Below are positions 7,035 through 14,590 of a DNA stretch of 27,582 nucleotides, one piece after another (the stretch's first letter is position 1; every line of letters starts with the position of its first letter). The notes beneath the pieces are model-generated. The model did not search any database. It saw only the letters and a list, made by a program, of their open reading frames with translations, and was not told the origin of the DNA. The translations under genes were made by a program, and so were the position numbers. Source of the DNA: Candidatus Mediterraneibacter stercorigallinarum (lineage in GTDB: Bacteria; Bacillota; Clostridia; Lachnospirales; Lachnospiraceae); assembly GCA_019116185.1 (NCBI GenBank), contig DXCD01000028.1:1-27582 (forward strand), read 5' to 3'.

Positions 7035-7904
7035 CTAAGCCTTTATGATCTCTGAGAGATTTCCCAGAATTGCTGCCGCCACATCCGGTTTATTCATGGT
7101 ATAGATGTGGATATTCTTTATGCCGTTGGCCAGCAGGTCTATGATCTGATCCGTAGCATACGCAATCCCCGCCTGCTTCATCGCTGCCGGAGAACCGCCG
7201 AACCGGTCCAGGATCGCAAGGAATCTTCTGGGGAATACAGTTCCTGAAAGTTCCTGGCTCTTCTTCATCTGCGAAGCGCTTGTAATGGGCATGATCCCCG
7301 GAAGCACCGGCACAGTGATCCCGGCTTCCCGGATCCGGTACAGGAAGTTATAGTGAATGTCATTGTCAAAAAACATCTGGGTTGTCAGGAAATCAACCCC
7401 GCTGTCTACTTTTTGTTTCAGATATCGGATATCATCTTCCTTGTGCTCATTCTCCACATGTCCCTCCGGATAGCATGCAGCGCCGATACAGAAATCCCCG
7501 TGCTTTTTGATCTCTTCGATCAGTTCATATGCATAACGGAACCTGTCTGTATCAGGAAAAGACATTCCTTCAGGGATATCACCCCGCAGGGCAAGGATAT
7601 TCTCGATTCCCTGTTCCTTTAATTCTCCGATCACCTTCCGTACTTCTTCTTTTGTGGAGGAAGCACATGTCAGATGCGCCAGGCTCAGCACATTCAAATC
7701 ATCTTTAATATGAGAAGCGATCTTTGCTGTGTTTTTGCTCGTGCCGCCCCCGGCTCCGTATGTAACACTGATAAACGCCGGGTTCAAACCGGCTATGGCG
7801 TCTACTGCTGTAACAACCTTGTCATATCCTGCATCTGTCTTTGGCGGAAATACTTCAAGCGAAATATGTATACCATCTTCTTTCAGTCTGTCAATTATCT
7901 TCAT
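7035..7904 (-). CDS. metF: 5,10-methylenetetrahydrofolate reductase
   Basis: Reduces methylene-THF to methyl-THF, the methyl donor for MetH next to it; flavoprotein with a TIM-barrel fold. The 289 residues are the normal length of the bacterial enzyme. Visible family features are LEVFPPK with the catalytic-type Glu17, ALRGD ending at Asp109, AACYPEGH (142-149), TQMFFD (175-180), PGIMPI (202-207) and HIYTMN near the end. No MetV-like zinc partner gene is adjacent. The ribosome binding site AGGAG lies a rather long 12 bases before the ATG, and no nearer in-frame start exists. It follows glgA by 40 bases with no terminator, promoter, SAM or cobalamin riboswitch visible between them. Expression may therefore depend on glgA transcription. 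Confidence 0.95.
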   Translation of the reverse strand: MKIIDRLKEDGIHISLEVFPPKTDAGYDKVVTAVDAIAGLNPAFISVTYGAGGGTSKNTAKIASHIKDDLNVLSLAHLTCASSTKEEVRKVIGELKEQGIENILALRGDIPEGMSFPDTDRFRYAYELIEEIKKHGDFCIGAACYPEGHVENEHKEDDIRYLKQKVDSGVDFLTTQMFFDNDIHYNFLYRIREAGITVPVLPGIMPITSASQMKKSQELSGTVFPRRFLAILDRFGGSPAAMKQAGIAYATDQIIDLLANGIKNIHIYTMNKPDVAAAILGNLSEIIKA

Positions 7905-7944
7905 CCGGTCAAAAATCTCCTGTCTCTTCTGTTGTATTGTTCGT

Positions 7945-9393
7945 TTATTCGCCGATCAGTTCCTTGTAAAGATCTTCGTACTGCCCCGCAGATGTCTTCC
8001 ATGAGAAATCCTGGCTCATGGCGCGCTCTACGATCTTATTCCAGTCTCTCTTCTTATCGTAATAGATCCTCTCGGCATAACGGACAGTATTCAGCATCTC
8101 ATGTGCATTATAATTACAGAAACTGAACCCTGTTCCGGTCTTTTCATATTCATTGTACGCCTGTACAGTATCTTTAAGTCCACCTGTCTCACGCACGATC
8201 GGGAGCGTGCCGTAGCGCAGGCTCATGAGCTGGCTCAGTCCGCACGGCTCAAAGAGCGACGGCATCAGGAACGCGTCACATGACGCATAAATTTTGTGTG
8301 AAAGCTCATCTGAATAATAGATGTTCGCTGATACCTTTCCCGAATACTTCCATGCAAAATGACGGAACATATTCTCATATTTTACATCCCCTGTTCCGAG
8401 TACAACGATCTGTACTGCATCCTGGCAGAGTTCATCCATTATATAATCTACCAGATCAAAGCCTTTCTGATCTGTCAGTCTTGACACCATACCGATCAGC
8501 ATGGTCTTCGGATCCACTGTAAGGCCGAGTTCTTCTTGGAGAGCTGTCTTGTTGAGCGGTTTATTCTTTCGGAAATTCTCGATCGTAAAGTTCTTTGCGA
8601 TCCTCCAGTCAGTCTCCGGATTCCAGTCATCGTAATCCAGACCGTTCACAATGCCGCGCAGGTCATTAGATCTTGCCGACATCAGACCATCCAGCCCTTC
8701 TCCATAGAACGGAGTCTTGATCTCATCCGCATAGCTGTTGCTCACAGTCGTCACTTTATCCGCGTATACGATGCCGCCCTTCAGCAGGTTAGCATCTTTG
8801 TATGCCTCCATTTTATCCGGAACGAAATAATATTCCGGAAGGCCGGTGATTCCTCTCACAGTCTTTGTGTCCCAAACTCCCTGGAATTTCAGGTTATGTA
8901 TTGTCATAACCGTCTTGATCCCGCGGTAATATTCTCCAAGATATCTGAAATTATCCAGGTAAACAGGGATCAGTCCTGTCTGCCAGTCATGGCAGTGAAT
9001 AAGATCCGGACGAAATCCGATAACCGGAAGGATGCTTAAGACTGCTTTTGAAAAGAATGCAAATTTCTCGATATTCCATTTCGGATCGCCGTCATACAGA
9101 GCAAAGCCGCTGAAATAATGCTCATTGTCAATAAAGTAGAAAGTAATATCATTGAGTACTGTCTTCAACACTCCGACATACTGATTCTGTCCGGCAATGT
9201 CCATATAAAAATGGGTGACATACTCCAGCTTCTCCTTCCACTCCTGTTTCATGCATGTGTAATTCGGGATGACAACGCGCACATCATATCTGGCCTTGTC
9301 AAATTCCTTAGGAAGTGAACCGACAACGTCCGCAAGTCCGCCGGTCTTGATAAAAGGCACACACTCTGAAGAAGCAAATAAAATGTTTTTCAT
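7945..9393 (-). CDS. glgA: Glycogen synthase (ADP-glucose type, GT5)
   Basis: Extends alpha-1,4-glucan from ADP-glucose, building the glycogen reserve in the cytoplasm. 482 residues, normal for bacterial GlgA. The N-terminal KTGGLADV (16-23) is the ADP-glucose-binding loop. The second Rossmann half contains RLTDQKGFDL and the catalytic FEPCGLSQ (Glu382 in EPCGL). The open frame extends to 9441, but the ATG at 9393 has GGAGG ten bases upstream and starts with the family-typical KNILFASSE. The longer start would coincide with the transcription start predicted from the promoter at 9450-9478. No other glg genes are present here. Its place directly after spo0A is notable: glycogen-like reserves accompany sporulation in many clostridia, though a link here is inference. 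Confidence 0.96.
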   Translation of the reverse strand: MKNILFASSECVPFIKTGGLADVVGSLPKEFDKARYDVRVVIPNYTCMKQEWKEKLEYVTHFYMDIAGQNQYVGVLKTVLNDITFYFIDNEHYFSGFALYDGDPKWNIEKFAFFSKAVLSILPVIGFRPDLIHCHDWQTGLIPVYLDNFRYLGEYYRGIKTVMTIHNLKFQGVWDTKTVRGITGLPEYYFVPDKMEAYKDANLLKGGIVYADKVTTVSNSYADEIKTPFYGEGLDGLMSARSNDLRGIVNGLDYDDWNPETDWRIAKNFTIENFRKNKPLNKTALQEELGLTVDPKTMLIGMVSRLTDQKGFDLVDYIMDELCQDAVQIVVLGTGDVKYENMFRHFAWKYSGKVSANIYYSDELSHKIYASCDAFLMPSLFEPCGLSQLMSLRYGTLPIVRETGGLKDTVQAYNEYEKTGTGFSFCNYNAHEMLNTVRYAERIYYDKKRDWNKIVERAMSQDFSWKTSAGQYEDLYKELIGE

Positions 9394-9449
9394 AACTTTC
9401 GATCCTCCATTTTCTGCATTAATCGCCGAAAGGCTTTTCATTATTGTAT

Positions 9450-9478
9450 ATTATACCTTATTTCCTCTATAATGCAAA
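9450..9478 (-). promoter_or_regulatory. Sigma-A promoter of glgA (and probably metF-metH)
   Basis: A perfect TATAAT (9450-9455) and TTTGCA (9473-9478) are separated by 17 bases. The start point near 9443 gives a roughly 50-base leader before glgA. There is no terminator between spo0A and this promoter, so readthrough from spo0A is also possible. Confidence 0.75.
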
Positions 9479-9489
9479 GGATTTATTTT

Positions 9490-10287
9490 TCAGCTCCCGG
9501 CGCCTCCATGCTTGTATTCCAGCTGAATCGTGTCCGCGATCAGAGCGATGAACTCTGAATTTGTCGGTTTCCCCTTGCCTGTGCTCACCGTATATCCGAA
9601 CAGTTCATCGAGTGTATCCAGCTTTCCCCTGCTCCATGCAACCTCAATTGCATGCCGGATCGCCCTCTCCACACGGCTTGATGTGGTCTGGTATTTCTTC
9701 GCAACTGTCGGATAAAGGATCTTGGTGATGGCATTGAGCACATCCATATCGTTCACCGCCATAATGATCGCATCCCGAAGATAGTGGTATCCTTTGATGT
9801 GAGCCGGAATCCCTATCTCATGGAGCATGTTTGTCACACGGTTCTCCAGGCTTCCCGCCTGTACCTTTTCCCCAGTTCTGCTTTCCTCTTTCTTTTCGTA
9901 TCCCCGGAACATTTTTGTCACTGATTTTATCCTGTCAAGCAGCATATCATTGTTGAACGGCTTCATGACATAGTAATTTGCCCCTTTGTTGAAGGCATCT
10001 TCTGTAATTCTTTCCTGCCCTACCGCCGTAATTACGATAAAATATGGGCGTTTGCTGCCAGGATTCCCATGATTTACCTGGTCCATCACTGTCAGTCCGT
10101 CCATTTTCGGCATGATCAGATCGAGAAGGACAACATCAGGCTGTCTGTCTTTGATGATCTGACACATCTCCTCACCATTTTTTGCCTTGCCGACAAGGTC
10201 CAGATCCTTGTCCGTGCTGATAATATCTCCCAGCATGTCAAGGATCCTCTGGTTATCATCGGCTATGGCAACACTTAAATGTTCCAT
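9490..10287 (-). CDS. spo0A: Sporulation master response regulator Spo0A
   Basis: When phosphorylated, Spo0A binds 0A boxes and switches cells into sporulation. 265 residues, the normal length. Receiver domain at about 1-125: acidic pocket Asp10 and Asp11, phosphorylated Asp56 in VVLLDLIMP, Thr87 and Lys109 in KPF. A charged linker (about 126-145) is followed by the Spo0A-specific DNA-binding domain. This contains the recognition region around SRVERAIRHAIEVAWSRG and the KPTNSEFIA motif near the C-terminus. AAGGAG lies eight bases before the ATG. It sits directly after spoIVB, the standard neighbour in Firmicutes, with its own promoter (10338-10367) and 0A boxes (10387-10422), which suggests autoregulation. 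No spo0F or spo0B is nearby, in line with clostridial direct phosphorylation by orphan kinases. Confidence 0.98.
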   Translation of the reverse strand: MEHLSVAIADDNQRILDMLGDIISTDKDLDLVGKAKNGEEMCQIIKDRQPDVVLLDLIMPKMDGLTVMDQVNHGNPGSKRPYFIVITAVGQERITEDAFNKGANYYVMKPFNNDMLLDRIKSVTKMFRGYEKKEESRTGEKVQAGSLENRVTNMLHEIGIPAHIKGYHYLRDAIIMAVNDMDVLNAITKILYPTVAKKYQTTSSRVERAIRHAIEVAWSRGKLDTLDELFGYTVSTGKGKPTNSEFIALIADTIQLEYKHGGAGS

Positions 10288-10337
10288 CCTCTTCTCTCCT
10301 TTATATCTGAGAATCGTCCGTGAAACGCCACTCGCTT

Positions 10338-10367
10338 ATTATATCTTGTGTCAGATTGCAGAATCAA
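10338..10367 (-). promoter_or_regulatory. Promoter of spo0A
   Basis: A perfect TATAAT (10338-10343) and TTGATT (10362-10367) are separated by 18 bases, consistent with sigma-A. A sigma-H promoter, which drives spo0A in Bacillus, is not clearly visible. The predicted leader is about 45 bases. Confidence 0.65.
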
Positions 10368-10386
10368 GGAGATTTTGTAGCTCTAA

Positions 10387-10422
10387 TTCGACATACTTTT
10401 CGACATTTCAGATTATTCGACC
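10387..10422 (-). promoter_or_regulatory. Cluster of Spo0A binding sites (0A boxes) before spo0A
   Basis: Two perfect TGTCGAA boxes on the minus strand (10387-10393 and 10399-10405) are spaced 12 bases apart. A third one-mismatch box, GGTCGAA (10416-10422), overlaps the last codons of spoIVB. They lie 20 to 55 bases upstream of the spo0A -35 element, a position suited to activation, so Spo0A~P autoregulation is likely. Confidence 0.8.
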
Positions 10423-11492
10423 TGGCTCATCATATTCTCTATAAATATCCCATATCCCATTGTCGAATCCTGCACGAACACATGTGTCACTGCTCCTATC
10501 AGCTTCCCGTTCTGTATGATCGGGCTGCCGCTCATTCCCTGGATGATTCCCCCTGTTTTTTCCAGAAGTTCCGGGTCTGTTACCCGGATAACAAGCCCTT
10601 TGTTGATCTCAGAACCTGACATGTCGATATCTGTCACCTGTATCTCATATTCCTTTAATTCATTTTCGATATAACACCGAATTGTCGCCGGACCTGTCAC
10701 GATCTCTTCTTTTGCAGCAGTCTCAATGGGAATCTGCTCTTCAAACAATTCATCAATCTGCTCTATAGAGCCATATATTCCCGCTTCCGTATTCTTATCT
10801 ATCGTCCCAAGCACATTGTAATTATTATATACAATAATCCCTTCCATGCTTCCCGGAGCCCCGTCAGTGCCTCGTATGATATCCTGTATGCTGGTGCGGT
10901 ATACCGTTCCGTCAGATATAGACATAAGCACATTTGTATCAGTATCATGAATCCCGTGGCCGAGCGCCCCAAATCGGCTTTTATCAGTCAGGAAAGTAAC
11001 AGTCCCCAGGCCCTGCACATTATCCCTTACCCAGATTCCGAGCCGGTATTGGCTTGGAGCATACTCCACCGGGCTTATTTTTACATCCATCATCTCATCT
11101 CCACGGCGGACGGTAAGGACCACACTGTCATCGGAGATTTCTTCCACTGCTTCCAACAGATCTTTCTTGCCTGATATTTCCTGATGATCGACTGCCGTGA
11201 TATAATCCCCTGACCGCACCAGATTGGCGGCCGGCTCGTATTCTTTTCCGTCAATACCCTGGATCTGCTCGGTGCTGAGCACCATCACACCGTCTGTCTC
11301 CATATAGATCCCCACCGGCATTCCACCCAGGAGCACCGTATTGCCGGAGACTGTCTCCGTGCTTGCCTCCGCCTGCTGAAACAGAGACTTTCCCGACTGT
11401 ATCTGCGCGCAAATCCATCCCGCCGCGCCCGCGATGACAGCTGATACCAGGAGCATCGACAAATATACCCTGTATTTCCGGCTTTCCACCAC
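10413..11492 (-). CDS. spoIVB: SpoIVB serine peptidase (forespore-to-mother-cell signal)
   Basis: SpoIVB is made in the forespore, crosses into the intermembrane space and triggers pro-sigma-K processing by cleaving SpoIVFA; in clostridia lacking that checkpoint its target is less clear. 359 residues: an N-terminal membrane anchor (about 9-31), a PDZ domain (about 60-140, with LVRSGDYITAVD at 91-102), then the S55 peptidase domain. The catalytic histidine is His179 in ALGHGIHD and the nucleophile is Ser321 in GMSGSP (319-324). The start codon is GTG, with AAGGAAG seven bases upstream and no competing in-frame ATG. The recN terminator lies 27 bases before it, and a candidate sigma-G promoter overlaps that terminator. 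The stop codon overlaps the third 0A box of spo0A. Confidence 0.96.
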   Translation of the reverse strand: MVESRKYRVYLSMLLVSAVIAGAAGWICAQIQSGKSLFQQAEASTETVSGNTVLLGGMPVGIYMETDGVMVLSTEQIQGIDGKEYEPAANLVRSGDYITAVDHQEISGKKDLLEAVEEISDDSVVLTVRRGDEMMDVKISPVEYAPSQYRLGIWVRDNVQGLGTVTFLTDKSRFGALGHGIHDTDTNVLMSISDGTVYRTSIQDIIRGTDGAPGSMEGIIVYNNYNVLGTIDKNTEAGIYGSIEQIDELFEEQIPIETAAKEEIVTGPATIRCYIENELKEYEIQVTDIDMSGSEINKGLVIRVTDPELLEKTGGIIQGMSGSPIIQNGKLIGAVTHVFVQDSTMGYGIFIENMMSQVE

Positions 11493-11520
11493 ACTTTCAC
11501 TTCCTTTCTGTCATAAAGGT

Positions 11521-11554
11521 AAAAAGAAAACGGATACCTGCGCCGTATCCGTTT
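11521..11554 (-). terminator. Intrinsic terminator after recN
   Basis: The stem AAACGGATAC (11545-11554) pairs perfectly with GTATCCGTTT (11528-11537) around a 7-base loop and is followed on the minus strand by TCTTTTT. It closes the nusB-to-recN transcript, 36 bases past the recN stop. Confidence 0.85.
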
Positions 11555-11555
11555 C

Positions 11556-11585
11556 TAGTATGTGTGGGCAGCCGCCTTTTCACAC
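11556..11585 (-). promoter_or_regulatory. Candidate sigma-G promoter of spoIVB, overlapping the recN terminator
   Basis: On the minus strand, GTGTG (11581-11585) and CATACTA (11556-11562) are separated by 18 bases. The -10 fits the Bacillus sigma-G pattern CATDHTA fully; the -35 has one mismatch to GNATR. The predicted start falls inside the first arm of the recN terminator, so transcripts from here would not form that hairpin. Assigned by pattern only. Confidence 0.45.
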
Positions 11586-11590
11586 TGGTA

Positions 11591-13267
11591 TTATATTTCA
11601 CTCTTTGCCAATTCTTTCATCTCTTTCGCACTTTCTCTGATATGTTCTGTCACGCTGGCTCCTCCGAGAAGCCGCGCAAGCTCGCCCACAGATTCTTCTT
11701 CATCGAGCAGATGGATCCTCGTCTGCACGGAATTATCTTCTGCTTCTTTTTTGATTACAAAATGAACATCCGCTGCCGCCGCAATCTGGGGCAGATGAGT
11801 GATACAGATCACCTGCCGGCTCTTCCCGATCAGCCGCAGCTTCTCCGCCACCTTTCCCGCTGTGATCCCGGATATGCCGGCATCAATCTCGTCAAAAATA
11901 AGGGTCGGCGTATCTTCCTCATCCGCCAGCACGGCCTTCAAAGCGAGCATGATACGAGAGAGCTCGCCGCCGGACGCGATATTACCAAGTGCTTTCATGG
12001 GCTCTCCCGGATTTAACGCGAGATAGAACTCCGCGTCATCCCTTCCGTTTGCACTGTAATGCCCGCTGTCAGTGATCCGCAGTTCCAGTCTTGTATCCAG
12101 GAAATTCAGTTCGGCCATCTGCGCCCGGATCGCGTCCGCAAATACGGATGCGTATTTCTCACGGATCTGATGGAGCCTTTCTGTCACATCCTGTACTTCA
12201 GCCAGAGCAATTCTCTTTTCCTCCTGAAGTCTCTCTCTGAAAGAATCATAATCTCTCATCTCTTCTATTCTCTCTTTTTTAGTCTCGCAGTATGCAAGGA
12301 TCTCTTTGACAGAATTTCCATATTTTGCTTTTAAATGATTGATCAGGTTTAGCCTGTCTTCTGTTTCTTTGTATTCCTCCTCGGAAAATTCAAAACTCTT
12401 CGCATATTCAGAGAGTTCCCGGTTAAAATCATTGAGAAGGCTGTCCGCGTCAAGCAGCTGGCTGTACAGCTGCGCGCCGGTCTCGTCAAATTCAGCGGCA
12501 TCCTGAAACGCGCGGATCGCCCTGCTCAAGCAGTCGCTGGCATTACCGCCTGTATCCTCGCACGTATAGCGGTAGGTCTCAGCCACTGCCTCAGTGATCT
12601 TCCGGCTCTCTGTCATCCTCCGGTAGAGTTCCTCCAGCTCCTCATCTTCCCCGGGTACGAGAGCAGCCTCCTCGATCTCATTTACCTCAAACTCAGCCAG
12701 TGAGAGTTCCCTTCTTCTGCCTTCTTCGTCCAGAGCTGAAGCTTCTTCCTGACGGCAGATTTCCTGATATTTCCGGTAGCTTTCCCCCATCTCTTTCTTG
12801 ACCGGGCGGATCTCGCTGCCGGCGTACAGGTCCAGCAGGGCAAGATGGTTCTTCCTGTGCAGGAGCGTCTGATTGTCATGCTGTCCATGGATATCGATCA
12901 GCATGCTCGCCACATCCCTTAAGACTGCCATATTTACCGTCTCGCCGTTGATCCGGCTGACACTTCTGCCTTCCATCAGCCTGCGGCTCAAGGTGACGGT
13001 ATCGCCCTCCGGAAAAATATCCATAGCCTCAAGCTTTTTTCTCAGCCTTTCATCCTCTACAGAAAAGGTAAGCTCCACAATCCCGCTTCCCGCTCCGTTC
13101 CTCAGCATATCCGCGCTGTACCGCGCTCCCAGCGCAAGCCCGACTGATCCCAAAAGGATCGATTTCCCCGCGCCGGTCTCTCCTGTAAGAATGTTAAGCC
13201 CGGGACCGAAATCCACTTCTGTCTCATCGATGAGCGCCAGATTTTTTACATGCAGATTCTGTAACAT
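11591..13267 (-). CDS. recN: DNA repair ATPase RecN (SMC-like)
   Basis: RecN is an SMC-family ATPase that acts at DNA double-strand breaks, tethering ends for recombination. 558 residues. Walker A is GETGAGKS (29-36). Long coiled-coil arms rich in Glu, Lys and Arg span about 160-370. The ABC signature SGGELS lies at 432-437 and Walker B LIFDEID ends near residue 462. The ATG at 13267 gives the family N-terminus MLQNLHVKNLALIDETEVDF; the frame open to 13396 is an upstream extension inside argR. The spacing signals are imperfect: GGGG lies 13 bases upstream inside the argR stop region, and a second AGGG is very close, so translation may be coupled to argR, which ends eight bases earlier. The argR-recN-spoIVB-spo0A order is classical for Firmicutes. 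Confidence 0.97.
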   Translation of the reverse strand: MLQNLHVKNLALIDETEVDFGPGLNILTGETGAGKSILLGSVGLALGARYSADMLRNGAGSGIVELTFSVEDERLRKKLEAMDIFPEGDTVTLSRRLMEGRSVSRINGETVNMAVLRDVASMLIDIHGQHDNQTLLHRKNHLALLDLYAGSEIRPVKKEMGESYRKYQEICRQEEASALDEEGRRRELSLAEFEVNEIEEAALVPGEDEELEELYRRMTESRKITEAVAETYRYTCEDTGGNASDCLSRAIRAFQDAAEFDETGAQLYSQLLDADSLLNDFNRELSEYAKSFEFSEEEYKETEDRLNLINHLKAKYGNSVKEILAYCETKKERIEEMRDYDSFRERLQEEKRIALAEVQDVTERLHQIREKYASVFADAIRAQMAELNFLDTRLELRITDSGHYSANGRDDAEFYLALNPGEPMKALGNIASGGELSRIMLALKAVLADEEDTPTLIFDEIDAGISGITAGKVAEKLRLIGKSRQVICITHLPQIAAAADVHFVIKKEAEDNSVQTRIHLLDEEESVGELARLLGGASVTEHIRESAKEMKELAKSEI

Positions 13268-13275
13268 ATCCCTGT

Positions 13276-13734
13276 CTATTCCCCTTTTGAAACAATCTTG
13301 TGTATCTTGTCCATCACTGCCGCTGTATCCTCTACCGTGCGGATCGCGCACATGATCGTGTCGTCCCCTGCAATACAGCCTACAACTTCGTTCCACTTCA
13401 TAGAATCCAGAGCTACGGCAACCGCCATCGCCATGCCGGACACGGTCTTGATAACAAGGATATTCTGGGCCATATCCATTGACACATAGCCGTCTCTAAG
13501 CACGCGCATATATTTCTCGCTCATGCCCGGCTCTTCCTGCCTGTGTATTACATACTTTTGTTTTCCTCCGCCCTCAGACACTTTTGTGAGCTTAAGATCG
13601 CGGATATCTCTGGAAACTGTGGCCTGTGTCACCTTAAATCCGGCCTTATTCAGATACTCCGCCAGTTCTTCCTGTGTTTCAATGTCATACTGACTGATCA
13701 GTTCAATGATTTTTGCATGCCGGCTGACTTTCAT
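13276..13734 (-). CDS. argR: Arginine repressor ArgR/AhrC
   Basis: Arginine-responsive hexameric regulator; represses arginine biosynthesis and may activate catabolism. 152 residues, the usual size. The N-terminal winged helix (about 1-70) has the recognition-helix segment TQATVSRDIRDLKLTKV. The C-terminal oligomerisation and arginine-binding domain has GCIAGDDTIMCAIRT, where the GDD binds the arginine ligand. It starts four bases after the nadK stop, with AAGGA about ten bases upstream inside the nadK end, so it is probably translationally coupled. No ARG-box operator is seen in this window; its regulon must lie elsewhere. Confidence 0.97.
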   Translation of the reverse strand: MKVSRHAKIIELISQYDIETQEELAEYLNKAGFKVTQATVSRDIRDLKLTKVSEGGGKQKYVIHRQEEPGMSEKYMRVLRDGYVSMDMAQNILVIKTVSGMAMAVAVALDSMKWNEVVGCIAGDDTIMCAIRTVEDTAAVMDKIHKIVSKGE

Positions 13735-13738
13735 TTTC

Positions 13739-14572
13739 CTAATTTCCTTTCATCTTTCTGCGCATCGTTTTCATGAAGCTTTCTCTGCTCAGCTTAACCA
13801 GCTTCGCAGTCTGATCTGCACGTCTGATGCAGACTTTCTCTCCCGTGACAAGTGTTGTCTGCTCTGCCCCGTCAAAACAGAGCGACACCTGTTCCTGTCT
13901 TCCGTAACGGCCCTCGCATATCTCTACTTCAATGAGATCATCGGCCGAGAGTACTACACTGCTCGTATTGAGCGCGTGAGAGCAGATCGGCGTAATCACG
14001 ATCATCTGGGCAGTGGGTTCCACCACCGGTCCCCCAGCGGAAAGATTATATCCCGTACTCCCCGTTGGAGTAGAGAGGATCACTCCGTCCGCATGGTATG
14101 TGTTGAGCAAAGTTCCATTTACATAAATATTAAAACTGACGATCCGGACCTTGCCTTCCCTTGCCAGAACAATATCATTCATTGCAATGTCTTTTCTGGA
14201 ACTGCGGAATTCTCCCTCCAGCATCATCCGTTCCTCTATATCCGGCGCCCCGTCAAAAAGGCGGTCCAGCGCTTCTCTGAAATCTTTCAGTTCCACATCT
14301 GCCAGATACCCCAGAGTCCCGAGATTAATGCCCAGGAGGGGCAGGCTTCTTTCTCCAAGATCCCGTACCGCCCTGATCAGAGTTCCATCGCCGCCCAGAA
14401 CAAGACCGCACTGCGCTTCTTCCGGCACCGTCCCGGGTATGATATGCCCTTCCCCGTCTTTCTCAGAAAGGAAACAGTTTTTTCCGTGTTCCTCAATATA
14501 TTTTCGGATCTCATTCGTAATCTTATAATCTTTGTCTTTCAGTTTATTCGTAATGATATAAAAGCAATCCAT
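13739..14572 (-). CDS. nadK: NAD kinase
   Basis: Phosphorylates NAD+ to NADP+ in the cytoplasm, supplying NADPH for biosynthesis such as the MEP pathway encoded alongside. 277 residues. The diagnostic GGDGT motif is at 60-64 (LVLGGDGTLIRAV). The nucleotide-binding MNDIVLAREGK segment and the glycine-rich HADGVILSTPTGSTGYNLSA region (about 160-180) follow, as in the bacterial PpnK family. GAGGT sits about six bases before the ATG. It lies 18 bases after tlyA and four before argR. Bacillus subtilis, as I recall, has tlyA next to argR without nadK, so its presence here marks the clostridial version of the operon. Confidence 0.96.
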   Translation of the reverse strand: MDCFYIITNKLKDKDYKITNEIRKYIEEHGKNCFLSEKDGEGHIIPGTVPEEAQCGLVLGGDGTLIRAVRDLGERSLPLLGINLGTLGYLADVELKDFREALDRLFDGAPDIEERMMLEGEFRSSRKDIAMNDIVLAREGKVRIVSFNIYVNGTLLNTYHADGVILSTPTGSTGYNLSAGGPVVEPTAQMIVITPICSHALNTSSVVLSADDLIEVEICEGRYGRQEQVSLCFDGAEQTTLVTGEKVCIRRADQTAKLVKLSRESFMKTMRRKMKGN

Positions 14573-14590
14573 CTCACACCTCGCGCTGCC

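Noticed and set aside
7905..7944. Riboswitch or promoter before metF
   Set aside because: The 40-base gap is too short for a SAM or cobalamin riboswitch and contains no TATAAT-like -10.
9394..9441. N-terminal extension of GlgA (MKSLSAINAENGGSKV)
   Set aside because: It would begin at or before the transcription start predicted by the perfect TATAAT promoter, and GGAGG precedes the inner ATG.
11588..11604. TTGGCA and TATAAT near the recN stop as a sigma-A promoter for spoIVB
   Set aside because: The spacing is only 10 bases, and any transcript from it would run through the full recN terminator.
13268..13396. 43-residue N-terminal extension of RecN
   Set aside because: It lies inside argR in another frame and precedes the conserved RecN start MLQNLHVKNLALI.
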